Assembly (NCBI GenBank): GCA_017458845.1
Contig: JAFSZY010000036.1
Location: forward strand, 17,309-81,308
Origin: Ruminococcus sp.
Lineage (GTDB): Bacteria > Bacillota > Clostridia > Oscillospirales > Acutalibacteraceae
Length of the DNA stretch: 64,000 bases
Direction of reading: 5' to 3'
The notes beneath the pieces are model-generated. The model worked only from the letters and a program-made list of their open reading frames with translations, was not told where the DNA came from and did no database searches. The position numbers and the translations under genes are program-made. The stretch's first letter is position 1; every line of letters begins with the position of its first letter. Of the stretch, positions 51,366-59,469 are shown piece by piece.

Positions 51366-51900
51366 TTATTGATAGCTTTTTATCTTTGTTAATTCGGTGT
51401 GTTTGCCGTTGAGATATACTATAGCAGTGTCCGTAAGATTGCCGTATTTTGATGGCGGATATACGGGTTCCTCAGTTTCCGTTGATTCGAAGGATTCTTT
51501 CAAAGTTCTTTTTGTGCCTATTGTTTCAACAAAGTGATTTCGCGTTATCTGGTCATTAGCCTTACAACAAACCTGATATGTACAATTCCCCAGCAATGCT
51601 TGGGCGCCGTCATCGCCGTGTTTTTTTACAAGTTGGGCGACTGATTGACATACAGGCATTATCACAACAGATTTGCTACGCAACGTAGATAGGAACGAAT
51701 CAATTGTTTCATAAGGGAATGTGAGCCTTGGAAACTCATCCAGAATGCATAATATCGGTCTGTTTGTATGTCTGTTATACGCAGTATCAGGACGATTCGC
51801 AAAGTCGCCTAAAAAGCTGTTTATAATCATCGTAAATAGGGGAGAGTACACGTTTAGATTATTCTGTAGTGATTTTGTTTTGAAATACAGCCGCGCTTGT
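51366..51900 (-). pseudogene. Conjugative coupling protein (TraG/VirD4-type), C-terminal fragment
   Basis: The minus-strand frame shows PILCILDEFPRLTF (Walker B region), VVIMPVCQSVAQLVKKHGDD and a TraM-recognition-type part NCTYQVCCKANDQITRNHFVETIGTK. The N-terminal two thirds, including Walker A, are missing. The frame opens at about 51900, where relaxase sequence joins it. A deletion has fused relaxase 5' and coupling-protein 3' sequence. Confidence 0.82.
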
Positions 51901-52363
51901 CAACGCGCATAAACTTTTTGTTTCTTACAGCAGGTATAAAAGAGTAATGTAAATGAGATTTACCGGCAATTATTTCTCCATTATCATTTTTGACTCCTTC
52001 ATCTCTATGAACAACGCTTTGAATACAGTTTTTCACACCATACAGAGAGTTCATATAGTCATGGGCTGTTCGAAAAAAGTCTTTTTCCTGTTCAGGCACA
52101 AGGTCGGAAGGAGCGGTAACTACCCACTGTCCTAACGTCTTTAACTCTTTGTTGTTATAACAGAAAATTTCACTCAAACGAGTTTTAAAATACTGCTTAC
52201 TCTCCTTAAGCGTAGAGGCATTCTCGCATAGACTGTAGTTAAGCGAAGTACGTGTTCTATCAATGTCAATATTTGTTGGAGTAAAGCTTTCAGAGAACTC
52301 GCGCGAGTTGTGAAACAACATAGCCGACGCTCCGTGAGTTGTGTATTTCTCAAATCTTGCCAT
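51854..52363 (-). pseudogene. MobV-type relaxase, N-terminal part, truncated
   Basis: Minus-strand ATG 52363 with GGGAAG upstream starts MARFEKYTTHGASAMLFHNS. VVHRDEGVKN and SHLHYSFIPAV correspond to the MobV (Pre/Mob) motif III metal site and catalytic neighbourhood. After about 155 residues the reading leaves relaxase sequence (KRGCISKQNHYRII) and stops; MobV proteins are usually 400-500 residues. Probably inactive, although the nicking domain core is present. Confidence 0.82.
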
Positions 52364-52481
52364 TGCAAAACACTTCCCTTCTGTTGCCGTGGTTGTACAC
52401 GGCAAATTGGGCGTTACGCCGCCCAAACCGACGCTTAACCTTGGGTGCTTTGACTAGCCGAATTTAGCTCACTAAAGCAAC

Positions 52482-52687
52482 CTGCGGTACAAGCTACCGC
52501 AGTTCATTTTTTGAACTACGGATCGCTCGTGTTACTCGCTTAGCTTGCAAGCGTATTGCTGTGCCGCTTTGGCGACACAGCCGCTTGACCGAAATTGCGT
52601 CGCTTTGTAAGCTCGCAATTTATGAATAGGAGCGTAGCTCCTATTCAGTTGCCCCTGCGGGGCAATAGGGGCGTAACGCTGCCCCTA
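52482..52687. other. Dense hairpin array (oriT candidate)
   Basis: Eight inverted repeats follow each other without large gaps: CTGCGGTA/TACCGCAG (52482-52502), AGTTCA/TGAACT (52501-52517), GCTTGCAAGC (52543-52552), GCTGTG-CGC/GCG-CACAGC (52558-52581), AAATTGCG/CGCAATTT (52592-52621), GAATAGGAGC/GCTCCTATTC (52624-52646), TTGCCCC/GGGGCAA (52649-52665) and TAGGGGC/GCCCCTA (52666-52687). It sits just upstream of the MobV gene, where oriT is usually found. No ORF. Confidence 0.6.
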
Positions 52688-52690
52688 GCC

Positions 52691-53061
52691 CTACTCCTCG
52701 CCGAGCATGCGTATAAGTGAAGCCACGCATCGATAGACATATGGACTTCCTTTTATATTTTCCCATTTTTTAAGAATGGCAATGAATATATCATGATAAG
52801 TTGCGAAATCTCCAAGTTGCTCTTCTGCACGAAAATTATGCAATGAATTCCACTTGGATGAGAAGTAACTCCATTCTTGGCTCTCTTTTTTTATTGGGAA
52901 ATCATGATAAATGGTCATTATCTCTGCGGCTTTGAATAATACTCTATAATCATCCCTCTCGAGCCCTGTACCAGGTAAATCAAAAGGATTGTTGATGAAT
53001 AATCGTTCTATCTCTCGGCTTAGTGCTTGAAGCTGATGTGTGTGTTTTCTTTTTTAAACAT
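52691..53061 (-). pseudogene. Hypothetical protein gene with a frameshift in an A-run
   Basis: ATG 53061 with AAAGGAAAT upstream begins MFKKENTH, but this frame stops after 13 codons. Shifting by -1 in the run AAAAAAGAAAA opens a frame of about 115 residues, containing LSREIERLFINNPFDLPGT and MTIYHDFPIKKESQEWSYFS, to the stop at 52691. Either one base is missing or extra (mutation or sequencing error), or the gene frameshifts. Family not recognised. The last 75 codons can also be read as a separate ORF. Confidence 0.5.
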
Positions 53062-53178
53062 TATTTATATTTCCTTTCAAGGTATTGGAAGCGATTGATC
53101 AATCTTTCCGCCATATATTATAGGATATCAGTTTTGCCTATGGTGAACATTTAATGTTTTTTCTGACTGAATTTCAAA

Positions 53179-53234
53179 AAAACATTCCCCAAAATCAAAA
53201 AAATCTTGATTTTGGGGAATGTTTTAGATATAAT
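53179..53234 (+). promoter_or_regulatory. Promoter whose -35 lies inside a 20-bp perfect palindrome
   Basis: Arms AAAACATTCCCCAAAATCAA (53179-53198) and its complement (53206-53225) with a 7-bp loop. The right arm contains the -35 TTGATT (53206-53211), followed by a 17-bp spacer and TATAAT (53229-53234). It is a candidate operator or a terminator embedded in a promoter. Confidence 0.7.
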
Positions 53235-53266
53235 AAAAATATAAGAAAATGAACGGAGCGATTTGT

Positions 53267-54460
53267 ATGAAAATAATTGAACGTACATTATACCTCAATG
53301 AGCTTTCAGAGTTAATCGGAACACCTGATATAAAAGTTATAACAGGGGTACGCAGATGCGGAAAATCAAAGTTGATGGACGCATTTGTTGAGAGCCTCAA
53401 AGAATCCGATAATACCGCAAATATAATCCATATCAATTTTAATCTTACAGAGTATGAAAATCTTTTGGAATATCACGCTTTAGAGGATTATGTCGAAAGC
53501 AAATACAATTCGGATGTCAACAATTATGTGTTGGTTGATGAAATCCAGATGTGTCCCTCTTTTGAAAAGGCAATCAACAGCCTGCACGCAAAAGAGAAGT
53601 ATGATATTTATGTTACTGGTTCAAACGCCTTTTTACAGAGTAGTGACCTTGCAACTCTGTTTGTAGGCAGGACCTATGAAGTGCGTATATTCCCTTTTTC
53701 CTTTAAAGAGTATCTATCCTACTATCCAAACGAAAATATTTATGCGGCACTTACAGAGTATATAAAAGAAGGCGGAATGGCAGGTTCTTACCTTTATAAA
53801 AACGAAATACAAAAATATAGATATATCAATAACGAGGTGTTAAACGCTCTAATTGTAAGGGATATTATCAATAAAAACCGTTTGCAGAACGAACAGCTTC
53901 TCCAGACACTTATTGATTACCTGATGGATAATATAGGAAATGTTACTTCTGTCAGAAGCATTGCTAACACTCTATCTTCTAACAATACAAAAGCTGACCA
54001 TAAAACCGTCAGTAAATATATTGACTTGCTTTGCAAGGCGTTTGCTTTTTATAAAATCAGGAGATATGATGTGAAAGGTAAAAAATATCTCAGCTCTGAG
54101 GACAAGTATTATCTTTCAGACCAAAGTTTCCGTTTTGCAAGACTCGGCACAAAAAACATGGATTACGGACGAGTTTTGGAGAACATTATTGCAATAGAGC
54201 TTCTGCGTAGAGGATATGAAGTTTATGTTGGAGTATTGTATAAAAAAGAAATAGACTTTGTTGCAATGAAACAAGGTAAAAAGCTTTATATTCAGGTTGC
54301 GAATGATATTTCAGAACAATCAACTTTTGACCGAGAGGTTGCACCTTTGCTTCAAATACGTGACGCATACCCGAAGATTCTGATAGCCAGAACATATCAA
54401 CCAAGCTATCAACATGAAGGAATCGAAATAATCGATGCATCTGAATGGTTAAGTTGTTGA
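53267..54460 (+). CDS. AAA-type ATPase with DUF4143
   Basis: A 397-residue ATP-binding protein. The Walker A block is VITGVRRCGKSKLM (about 28-41), Walker B YVLVDEIQM, and the sensor-like VTGSNAFL. The C-terminal half has the DUF4143 pattern: KYYLSDQSFRFARLG, GRVLENIIAIELLRRGYEV, and YKKEIDFVAM with the PD-D/ExK-like ID-F layout. These proteins are widespread in accessory DNA, and their role is unsettled. ATG 53267 has GGAG 7 bp upstream; ATG 53249 has no RBS. Confidence 0.9.
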   Translation: MKIIERTLYLNELSELIGTPDIKVITGVRRCGKSKLMDAFVESLKESDNTANIIHINFNLTEYENLLEYHALEDYVESKYNSDVNNYVLVDEIQMCPSFEKAINSLHAKEKYDIYVTGSNAFLQSSDLATLFVGRTYEVRIFPFSFKEYLSYYPNENIYAALTEYIKEGGMAGSYLYKNEIQKYRYINNEVLNALIVRDIINKNRLQNEQLLQTLIDYLMDNIGNVTSVRSIANTLSSNNTKADHKTVSKYIDLLCKAFAFYKIRRYDVKGKKYLSSEDKYYLSDQSFRFARLGTKNMDYGRVLENIIAIELLRRGYEVYVGVLYKKEIDFVAMKQGKKLYIQVANDISEQSTFDREVAPLLQIRDAYPKILIARTYQPSYQHEGIEIIDASEWLSC

Positions 54461-54492
54461 TTATCCATATTTTAATATTTAAACCATTTTGA

Positions 54493-54576
54493 ATACAAAA
54501 TAACCCTTTTGTCGAACAAAAACGCATTGACAAAATATTTAACGAAATTCTGTCGTTATGTGAAGAGTTGAAATGA
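54493..54576 (+). pseudogene. Remnant of the 3' end of a type I restriction specificity gene (hsdS)
   Basis: An open stretch without a start encodes NPFVEQKRIDKIFNEIL then SLCEELK and a stop. This resembles the C-terminal P-L-x-EQKRIv-ki-ELLpLCe-lK ending of HsdS proteins. The TGA overlaps the AGGTGG RBS of the RES gene. Confidence 0.5.
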
Positions 54577-54586
54577 GGTGGCTTTA

Positions 54587-55396
54587 ATGAATAATGATGA
54601 GTATAAGATGAAGTCTCGATTATTGCAAACCTTTATTAAAGAGATAAAATATAATAACAGGAATCCTAACGATAACAAAGTCTTAAAGATTTTAAATGAA
54701 TTTCATACTAATCCAGAACGTAATTTATTGCCTGGCTATAAGCTGTATCGCTGCAGAATAGTTAATAAGAACAGTAAATTGGGCAGCGAAAAAAACTTTT
54801 GGGGTTATAATTCAAAAAACAGTTTTGTCCCGCCATTTGAAAAAACGTCAGATATGCGTGCGAATTATAAATATATACCGTATTTATATTGTGCCAATCA
54901 TCCTTATACATCAATTGTTGAGGTGCGTCCGAGACTTGGGAGTCGTGTAAGTATTGCAACACTACAGGTGAAGGAAGAAATCACTTTGCTGGATTTCACA
55001 TTACATAATATGTCAAGAAAAATGTCTGAAGCAAAAATAAACTTATTTTCTGATTTGTCTTATTTGTTTTCGAAACCTATAGAATTTGAAGATGTTACAC
55101 TTGATTATATTCCAACACAATATATTGCGGAATATGCAAAAAATTTAGGGTATGATGGAATTGCCTTCGAAAGCTCTTTGACTCCTGAATTAAGCGAAAT
55201 AAAGGATTCTTATATTGATACAGATAGATACAATGTCGTTGTTTTTAATTATGAAAAGTGTGTTCCTGTTCGCTCCAATCTTTTTGAGGTTTTTGGTCAA
55301 TATACAGAATGTCGGCAAATTGATGACGACAAAGAGAAAATATATGTTGATATGCCAATTAATGAAATGTTGGAAAAAGCAATTAACGGTATCTGA
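54587..55396 (+). CDS. RES-domain protein
   Basis: A 269-residue protein. The RES-family residues are seen in order: Arg in YKLYRCRIVN (about 59), Glu in CANHPYTSIVEVRPR (about 111) and Ser in YDGIAFESSLTPE (about 195). Known RES toxins (for example in RES-Xre modules) degrade NAD+. No Xre-type antitoxin lies next to it, and the protein is longer than the usual toxin (about 150-200), with a helical N-terminal part of about 50 residues. AGGTGG 8 bp before ATG 54587. AT-rich, unlike the core genes. Confidence 0.72.
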   Translation: MNNDEYKMKSRLLQTFIKEIKYNNRNPNDNKVLKILNEFHTNPERNLLPGYKLYRCRIVNKNSKLGSEKNFWGYNSKNSFVPPFEKTSDMRANYKYIPYLYCANHPYTSIVEVRPRLGSRVSIATLQVKEEITLLDFTLHNMSRKMSEAKINLFSDLSYLFSKPIEFEDVTLDYIPTQYIAEYAKNLGYDGIAFESSLTPELSEIKDSYIDTDRYNVVVFNYEKCVPVRSNLFEVFGQYTECRQIDDDKEKIYVDMPINEMLEKAINGI

Positions 55397-55440
55397 ACAG
55401 TTAGAAAAGGAAGAAGAGTTTGAATATATAGTAAAATAAT

Positions 55441-55515
55441 AGTATAAGAGACATATCAAAAAGCATTGTTCAAAACCACGATGAAATATTACTATTGTGT
55501 CAGAAATTGAAATGA
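55441..55515 (+). pseudogene. Second hsdS-like 3' remnant
   Basis: An open stretch encodes SIVQNHDEILLLCQKLK and a stop, similar to the tail at 54493-54576. Both end in the identical 13 bases TTGAAATGAGGTG, which also supply the RBS of the next gene. Confidence 0.42.
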
Positions 55516-55525
55516 GGTGAAATAA

Positions 55526-56239
55526 ATGCCATTTAAGGAATCGCTAAAAAATGCAATATATGATTACTGCAACAATCATTTAGCTGATGAAGATTGGTAT
55601 AATGAGGAATTTGAATTTATTGAGGATGTTGCATTGCGAAAACGAATAATTGAAGAATTTAAAGGAATACGTTTTGCATACAAACTTTATGAAGGACTAG
55701 AAGCGAAAGACGAGAATCTCGTTTTTGAGGTTCGTCACCAAATATTTGCATACGCAACTATTTATGAGGCTATTATTCATTATGTCTTGTACACCTACTA
55801 TAAGGATACACAAGAATTTCATAAAATACAGTTTCATACGGTCCCAACAAGAATGTCATTTTGTGAGCAGCAAATGACATCAGTTAAAACGATTTTGTCT
55901 CAACAGAATGAACAAATCTATATCTACCACAATCAAGAACGGAAAAAGGATGAGACCCAAGTCCGATTTGATGAAAAATGTAAAGCTGCTGAGACATTAG
56001 GATTAATTAAAAAGATTGTTACTGATAAGGGAGAAGTAATTGACTTGCCATCTGAAATAGTTGAAATATATGGTTATAGAAATGCTATTCATTTGGTAGC
56101 AGAGCAACGTAAAGGAATACAATATGAACTTGAATTAAGTAAAATAGCTTATAGACGAATGAGACCTTTTATAGATCAGGTTAAATCAGGATTAAAAAGA
56201 GATAATAAGAGTATATTCGCAAAAGATTATTATGAGTGA
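55526..56239 (+). CDS. HEPN-like protein, first of an overlapping pair
   Basis: A 237-residue, mostly helical protein without signal peptide. RHQIFAYATIYEAIIHYVLYTYY (about 70-92) looks like a HEPN helix pair, and YGYRNAIHLVAEQRKG (about 182-197) carries an R-N-x-x-H variant of the HEPN RNase motif (R-x3-H rather than the usual R-x4-6-H). AAATGAGGTG lies 9 bp before the ATG. The next gene starts 8 bp before this one ends. I cannot name a characterised family. Confidence 0.6.
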   Translation: MPFKESLKNAIYDYCNNHLADEDWYNEEFEFIEDVALRKRIIEEFKGIRFAYKLYEGLEAKDENLVFEVRHQIFAYATIYEAIIHYVLYTYYKDTQEFHKIQFHTVPTRMSFCEQQMTSVKTILSQQNEQIYIYHNQERKKDETQVRFDEKCKAAETLGLIKKIVTDKGEVIDLPSEIVEIYGYRNAIHLVAEQRKGIQYELELSKIAYRRMRPFIDQVKSGLKRDNKSIFAKDYYE

Positions 56240-57419
56240 TTTTTATATTGAATGGCGCAAGAATGAGAATCTCAAACCGCTAAGTTTGCCTAATAAAGAA
56301 CAATACTATCGTGACTTAACTAATATTGAGCATAGTTGGTCAGGGCGAATTGATACCAATATTGGCAATACATTTATTATGGAAGCTGAGCAACAATTAA
56401 TAAACGCAATGGAATTGTTTGAAGCAGGATATTTTGATTGCGCATATTATTCTCTGCGTTCTGCGGTTGATATGTCAACAACTATGGTTTTTTTAACCGA
56501 TTTACCGGAAGAAGAAAGGGAAAAGTATTTAGCTGCTTGGAAAGACACAGATGATTTTCCTGTTCAGGGAAGAATGGTAAAACAGCTAATAGATAATGGT
56601 GACATATTCTCTGATATGTATAAAAAAATGCCTGACTTTTTTTCTAATGCTAAAAATCTGAGTGCTGATTTGAATAAATATGTTCATAAACAAGGCTTTC
56701 AGCATTTTTACATTTCACGCAATCATACTATGAATCAAGACAAATCCCAGGATGTTTTTATAAAAAACTTTCAGAATTATTTAGAGAAATGTTTTGGGGT
56801 AGTTGCTGTTATGCGACTTGCATTTGACCCTTTCCCGGTTTTACTCATGGATGAGGAAATACTGTATCGTTGTTTTGACTCGATGACAGAACCTTATAGT
56901 GAAAAGTTTGTGGAAAAATATATAGGAGAATCTGTAATTAATGAATACAAAAATACTGATATATATATTGGTACATATAATTCATTTATTTGCAGAGAAA
57001 AAAAGAATGAAGATGTATTTAACGTAATGAAGTATCAGTATATTGATTCTAAAAGGTTGGATAACATTTTTGAACAAATACATCTCCTGAGCAAAGTAGA
57101 TATTATTAGCGTGTTACTGGTTGCGTCTTGCGAGAAAATTGTCAAGGTTTTCTGCTATGACGGAATGCTAATGTTTAACACGGATAAAAAAACTAACAGA
57201 AAAGCTCTTTCGTGGTCTAATGCTGATATTAAAAAATTTAGAGAGTCTGATAAATCAGTAAATCAACCATATGATGGAGCATATATTTCGGTTTTCCGTT
57301 TTGAAGATGAAGACTTTTATATTGAACATAATGAATTATTAGATAAAGATGATGTTGGGGAAATAGTAGGTTTTGTAACCGGTGCTTTATTTAAAATGAA
57401 ATCAGAAAATGAGAAATGA
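56232..57419 (+). CDS. HEPN-like protein, second of the pair
   Basis: A 395-residue protein of unknown function. The N-terminal half is helical, with MELFEAGYFDCAYYSLRSAVDMS (about 60-82) and LSADLNKYVHKQGFQHFY (about 143-160), the arrangement of large HEPN-like proteins (R in helix 2, H in KYVHxxGF). The C-terminal half (about 290-395) is alpha/beta with no motif I recognise. It overlaps the previous gene by 8 bp, so the two products are probably made in a fixed ratio and may form a complex. Candidate defence protein. Confidence 0.6.
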   Translation: MSDFYIEWRKNENLKPLSLPNKEQYYRDLTNIEHSWSGRIDTNIGNTFIMEAEQQLINAMELFEAGYFDCAYYSLRSAVDMSTTMVFLTDLPEEEREKYLAAWKDTDDFPVQGRMVKQLIDNGDIFSDMYKKMPDFFSNAKNLSADLNKYVHKQGFQHFYISRNHTMNQDKSQDVFIKNFQNYLEKCFGVVAVMRLAFDPFPVLLMDEEILYRCFDSMTEPYSEKFVEKYIGESVINEYKNTDIYIGTYNSFICREKKNEDVFNVMKYQYIDSKRLDNIFEQIHLLSKVDIISVLLVASCEKIVKVFCYDGMLMFNTDKKTNRKALSWSNADIKKFRESDKSVNQPYDGAYISVFRFEDEDFYIEHNELLDKDDVGEIVGFVTGALFKMKSENEK

Positions 57420-57479
57420 TACAAGAAATGAACGTGATGGCTAGAGAAAATTTGAAAGGGGTTATTAATAAGTATTTGA

Positions 57480-58081
57480 AATATATTCTTTACAATTACC
57501 ATTGTAGGCGGAATTGGTGCAGTAATTGTAGCAGTAGTAAAATTTTGCTCAAATATTTTAGCAGAAAGATTGGAAAGAAAATATGAATTAAAACTGAATA
57601 AAGAAATTGAAAATTATAAAACCCGTTTAGCAAATAAAACGTATATTAGCAAAACAAAGTTTGATATAGAATTCAATGTATACAAAGAATTATCGAAGGC
57701 TTTTTTGAATTAGACGCTTGTGTTAATACACTAATTCCTCCCGGTTTTACTACTGTGTCCGCAGATAAGGAGCTAAAAGAAAAGATAGATAAAGAAAACT
57801 TTAAGAATATGCTTAATGCATTTGATGAAGCAAAAGATGTTTTATACGCAAACACACTTTTTATAAAAAAGGATTTTATAGATAAATATTTAGGATTGTT
57901 AAAGCTGGCTGGAGAGCAAAAGTTTGTTTTTGAACAAAGATAGATAGTTAGTAATCTGCGCTCTGATAAGGGGATTCTAGAAACCGAAGATTACAAAAGA
58001 AGTGCTGAATTGCATAGCAAACTAATGGAATTAAACGAGGAGATTAGAGAGTATTTGGCTTCGTTGGATGTATTAGATTAA
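57480..58081 (+). pseudogene. Decayed membrane-anchored coiled-coil protein gene
   Basis: Pieces in different frames make one protein: a membrane segment FTITIVGGIGAVIVAVVKF, then ERLERKYELKLNKEIENYKT and LANKTYISKTKFDIEFNVYKELSKAF. A frameshift in a T-run near 57707 leads to FELDACVNTLIPPGFTTVSA, an in-frame TAG follows at 57941, and then ETEDYKRSAELHSKLMELNE up to 58081. The N-terminal codons are also shifted near 57480. The family, as I recall, is a common accessory hypothetical with 'NKTYISKTKFD'. Confidence 0.72.
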
Positions 58082-58106
58082 ATTATCATTTGCTTTATTA
58101 ATAAAT

Positions 58107-58147
58107 AAAAAACGCCCTACGGACGTTAATCCGCAGGGCGATTTTTC
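58107..58147 (+). terminator. Terminator
   Basis: CGCCCT (58113-58118) / AGGGCG (58135-58140) with inner CGGA/TCCG pairing, followed by ATTTTT. Confidence 0.75.
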
Positions 58148-58300
58148 GTAAGCGTCAAATGAGGCAAAGAAACATGGGGCTGTCGCACTAAGCCCCAAAT
58201 AAAAACAAGACCGGGTAGCCCGAAAGGGTTGCCCGGTTGTTGCTTTCAGTGTATAATTTAAATGCTAAGAAAACCACAGAGAAAGCGGGTTAATTATACT

Positions 58301-58607
58301 ATGAAAGCGTTAAGAAATCAACTGTTTTTACCATTAAATTATGAAGTTTTAATTGACGAGAACGATCCGGTACCATAAAAGTCAGGAAATACTGGGAAGC
58401 AGACGCAGTTATTCAAAAACAGATCTCGACGCGACATTTATGCGAATGAAAGAGGATCATATGAGGAACGGTCAGCTCAAACCCGCGTACAACGTACAAA
58501 TCGGCGTGGAAAGCGAGTACATTGTCGGGGTAGGATTGTTTTCTAATCCGACCGATACAACCACACTCATTCCTTTTCTTGAACGATTGCAAAAAATATC
58601 GGTATAA
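58301..58607 (+). pseudogene. IS1182-type transposase remnant with internal deletion
   Basis: The start [20 protein letters not shown] joins, after a large deletion near 58370, to [20 protein letters not shown] and [20 protein letters not shown], the catalytic-core wording of IS1182-family transposases. It ends at about 58605 inside the abiEii gene. A GC-rich hairpin at 58211-58237 (CCGGG...CCCGG) may be part of the old element end. Confidence 0.82.
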
Positions 58608-58752
58608 TGTTTGGGTTCTTTTCGGCAATCTTTTTGAGCAAGAGTGTTACATAATAATCCTTTTCTATAATAGCCGTATGTACGCCAATCTTTTCGTGAA
58701 CGGCAATTAGTATATCGTGAAATAGTTCTTTGTTATTGTGTAAGTATTCCAA
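58605..58752 (-). pseudogene. AbiEii-like toxin, first 49 codons only
   Basis: The minus strand encodes ELFHDILIAVHEKIGVHTAI then IEKDYYVTLLLKKIAEKNPN, the opening of AbiEii nucleotidyltransferase toxins (the 'EKDYYVTL' block). The frame then enters the IS1182 remnant at about 58604, so the nucleotidyltransferase motifs are lost. It overlaps the abiEi gene by 20 bp, the normal coupling of this pair. Confidence 0.72.
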
Positions 58753-59359
58753 TCAGCTTACCTCCTAATATTTTCTTTGAAACTGAGTCTGGGAAAAACA
58801 CGCAATATTTACTGATATCATCAAGCGTAATCTTATTATCCTGAACGTATTTTTTGAGATTGTTTAACTCGGTTTCATCAAGGTCGTTTAAGTCAATGAG
58901 TTTAACTGCTTCAAGCAATTTAAGTATAGCGCAGTTGTCTGTTGTAATTTCGGTAGGGGATTTAATAAGATAAATCTCCTGATTCCCAATCTTGACTTTT
59001 CGACCTCGTGACTTTTCATTGTTTGTAACAATAGTAATTATATTCGGTACTTGAGTTGTTAAACCGAGAGAGTTAAGCAATGCTGTGCCTGAAACATAAC
59101 CGTAAACATTGCCGTTATTCTCAATATATTTTTTTACAACAATTTTGTTTGAATCCAAGAGCGATTCACCAAACATTGTTTTGCGTGGAATATAATATAT
59201 TCCCGTTGTATATCGCTTCAGCATTTTGCCGTCAACCAGTGTTTTTAACGCTTTATCAATCCATTGGCGTGACCTGTTAGGGAACATTGTGATAATATCC
59301 TCAACCAAAATTGGTTCGTCAGCGCCAAATCTTTGTAATATCATTTCATTAGCAGTCAT
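58733..59359 (-). CDS. AbiEi-type antitoxin / DUF6088-like protein
   Basis: A 208-residue protein. The N-terminal winged-helix part (MTANEMILQRFGADEPILVEDI ... RQWIDKALKTLVDGKMLKRY) is followed by a C-terminal domain (VYGYVSGTALLNSLGLTTQVP, IYLIKSPTEI). In AbiE systems this protein represses the operon and counters AbiEii. Start 59359 has AGAGAGGTG upstream. Intact, but its toxin partner is cut off, so it may be an orphan antitoxin. Confidence 0.78.
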   Translation of the reverse strand: MTANEMILQRFGADEPILVEDIITMFPNRSRQWIDKALKTLVDGKMLKRYTTGIYYIPRKTMFGESLLDSNKIVVKKYIENNGNVYGYVSGTALLNSLGLTTQVPNIITIVTNNEKSRGRKVKIGNQEIYLIKSPTEITTDNCAILKLLEAVKLIDLNDLDETELNNLKKYVQDNKITLDDISKYCVFFPDSVSKKILGGKLIGILTQ

Positions 59360-59469
59360 TGCTTTCACCTCTCTTTCTATGTATATTATATAAGTTTTTA
59401 CATAGAATGTCAATATTTCATACTTTTTTATGTATCACACTCCTTTGTTTGAAATTTTTTAGTATATGG

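Noticed and set aside
58353..58607. An 84-residue ORF as an independent small gene
   Set aside because: Its sequence is an internal piece of an IS1182-type transposase with no own RBS.
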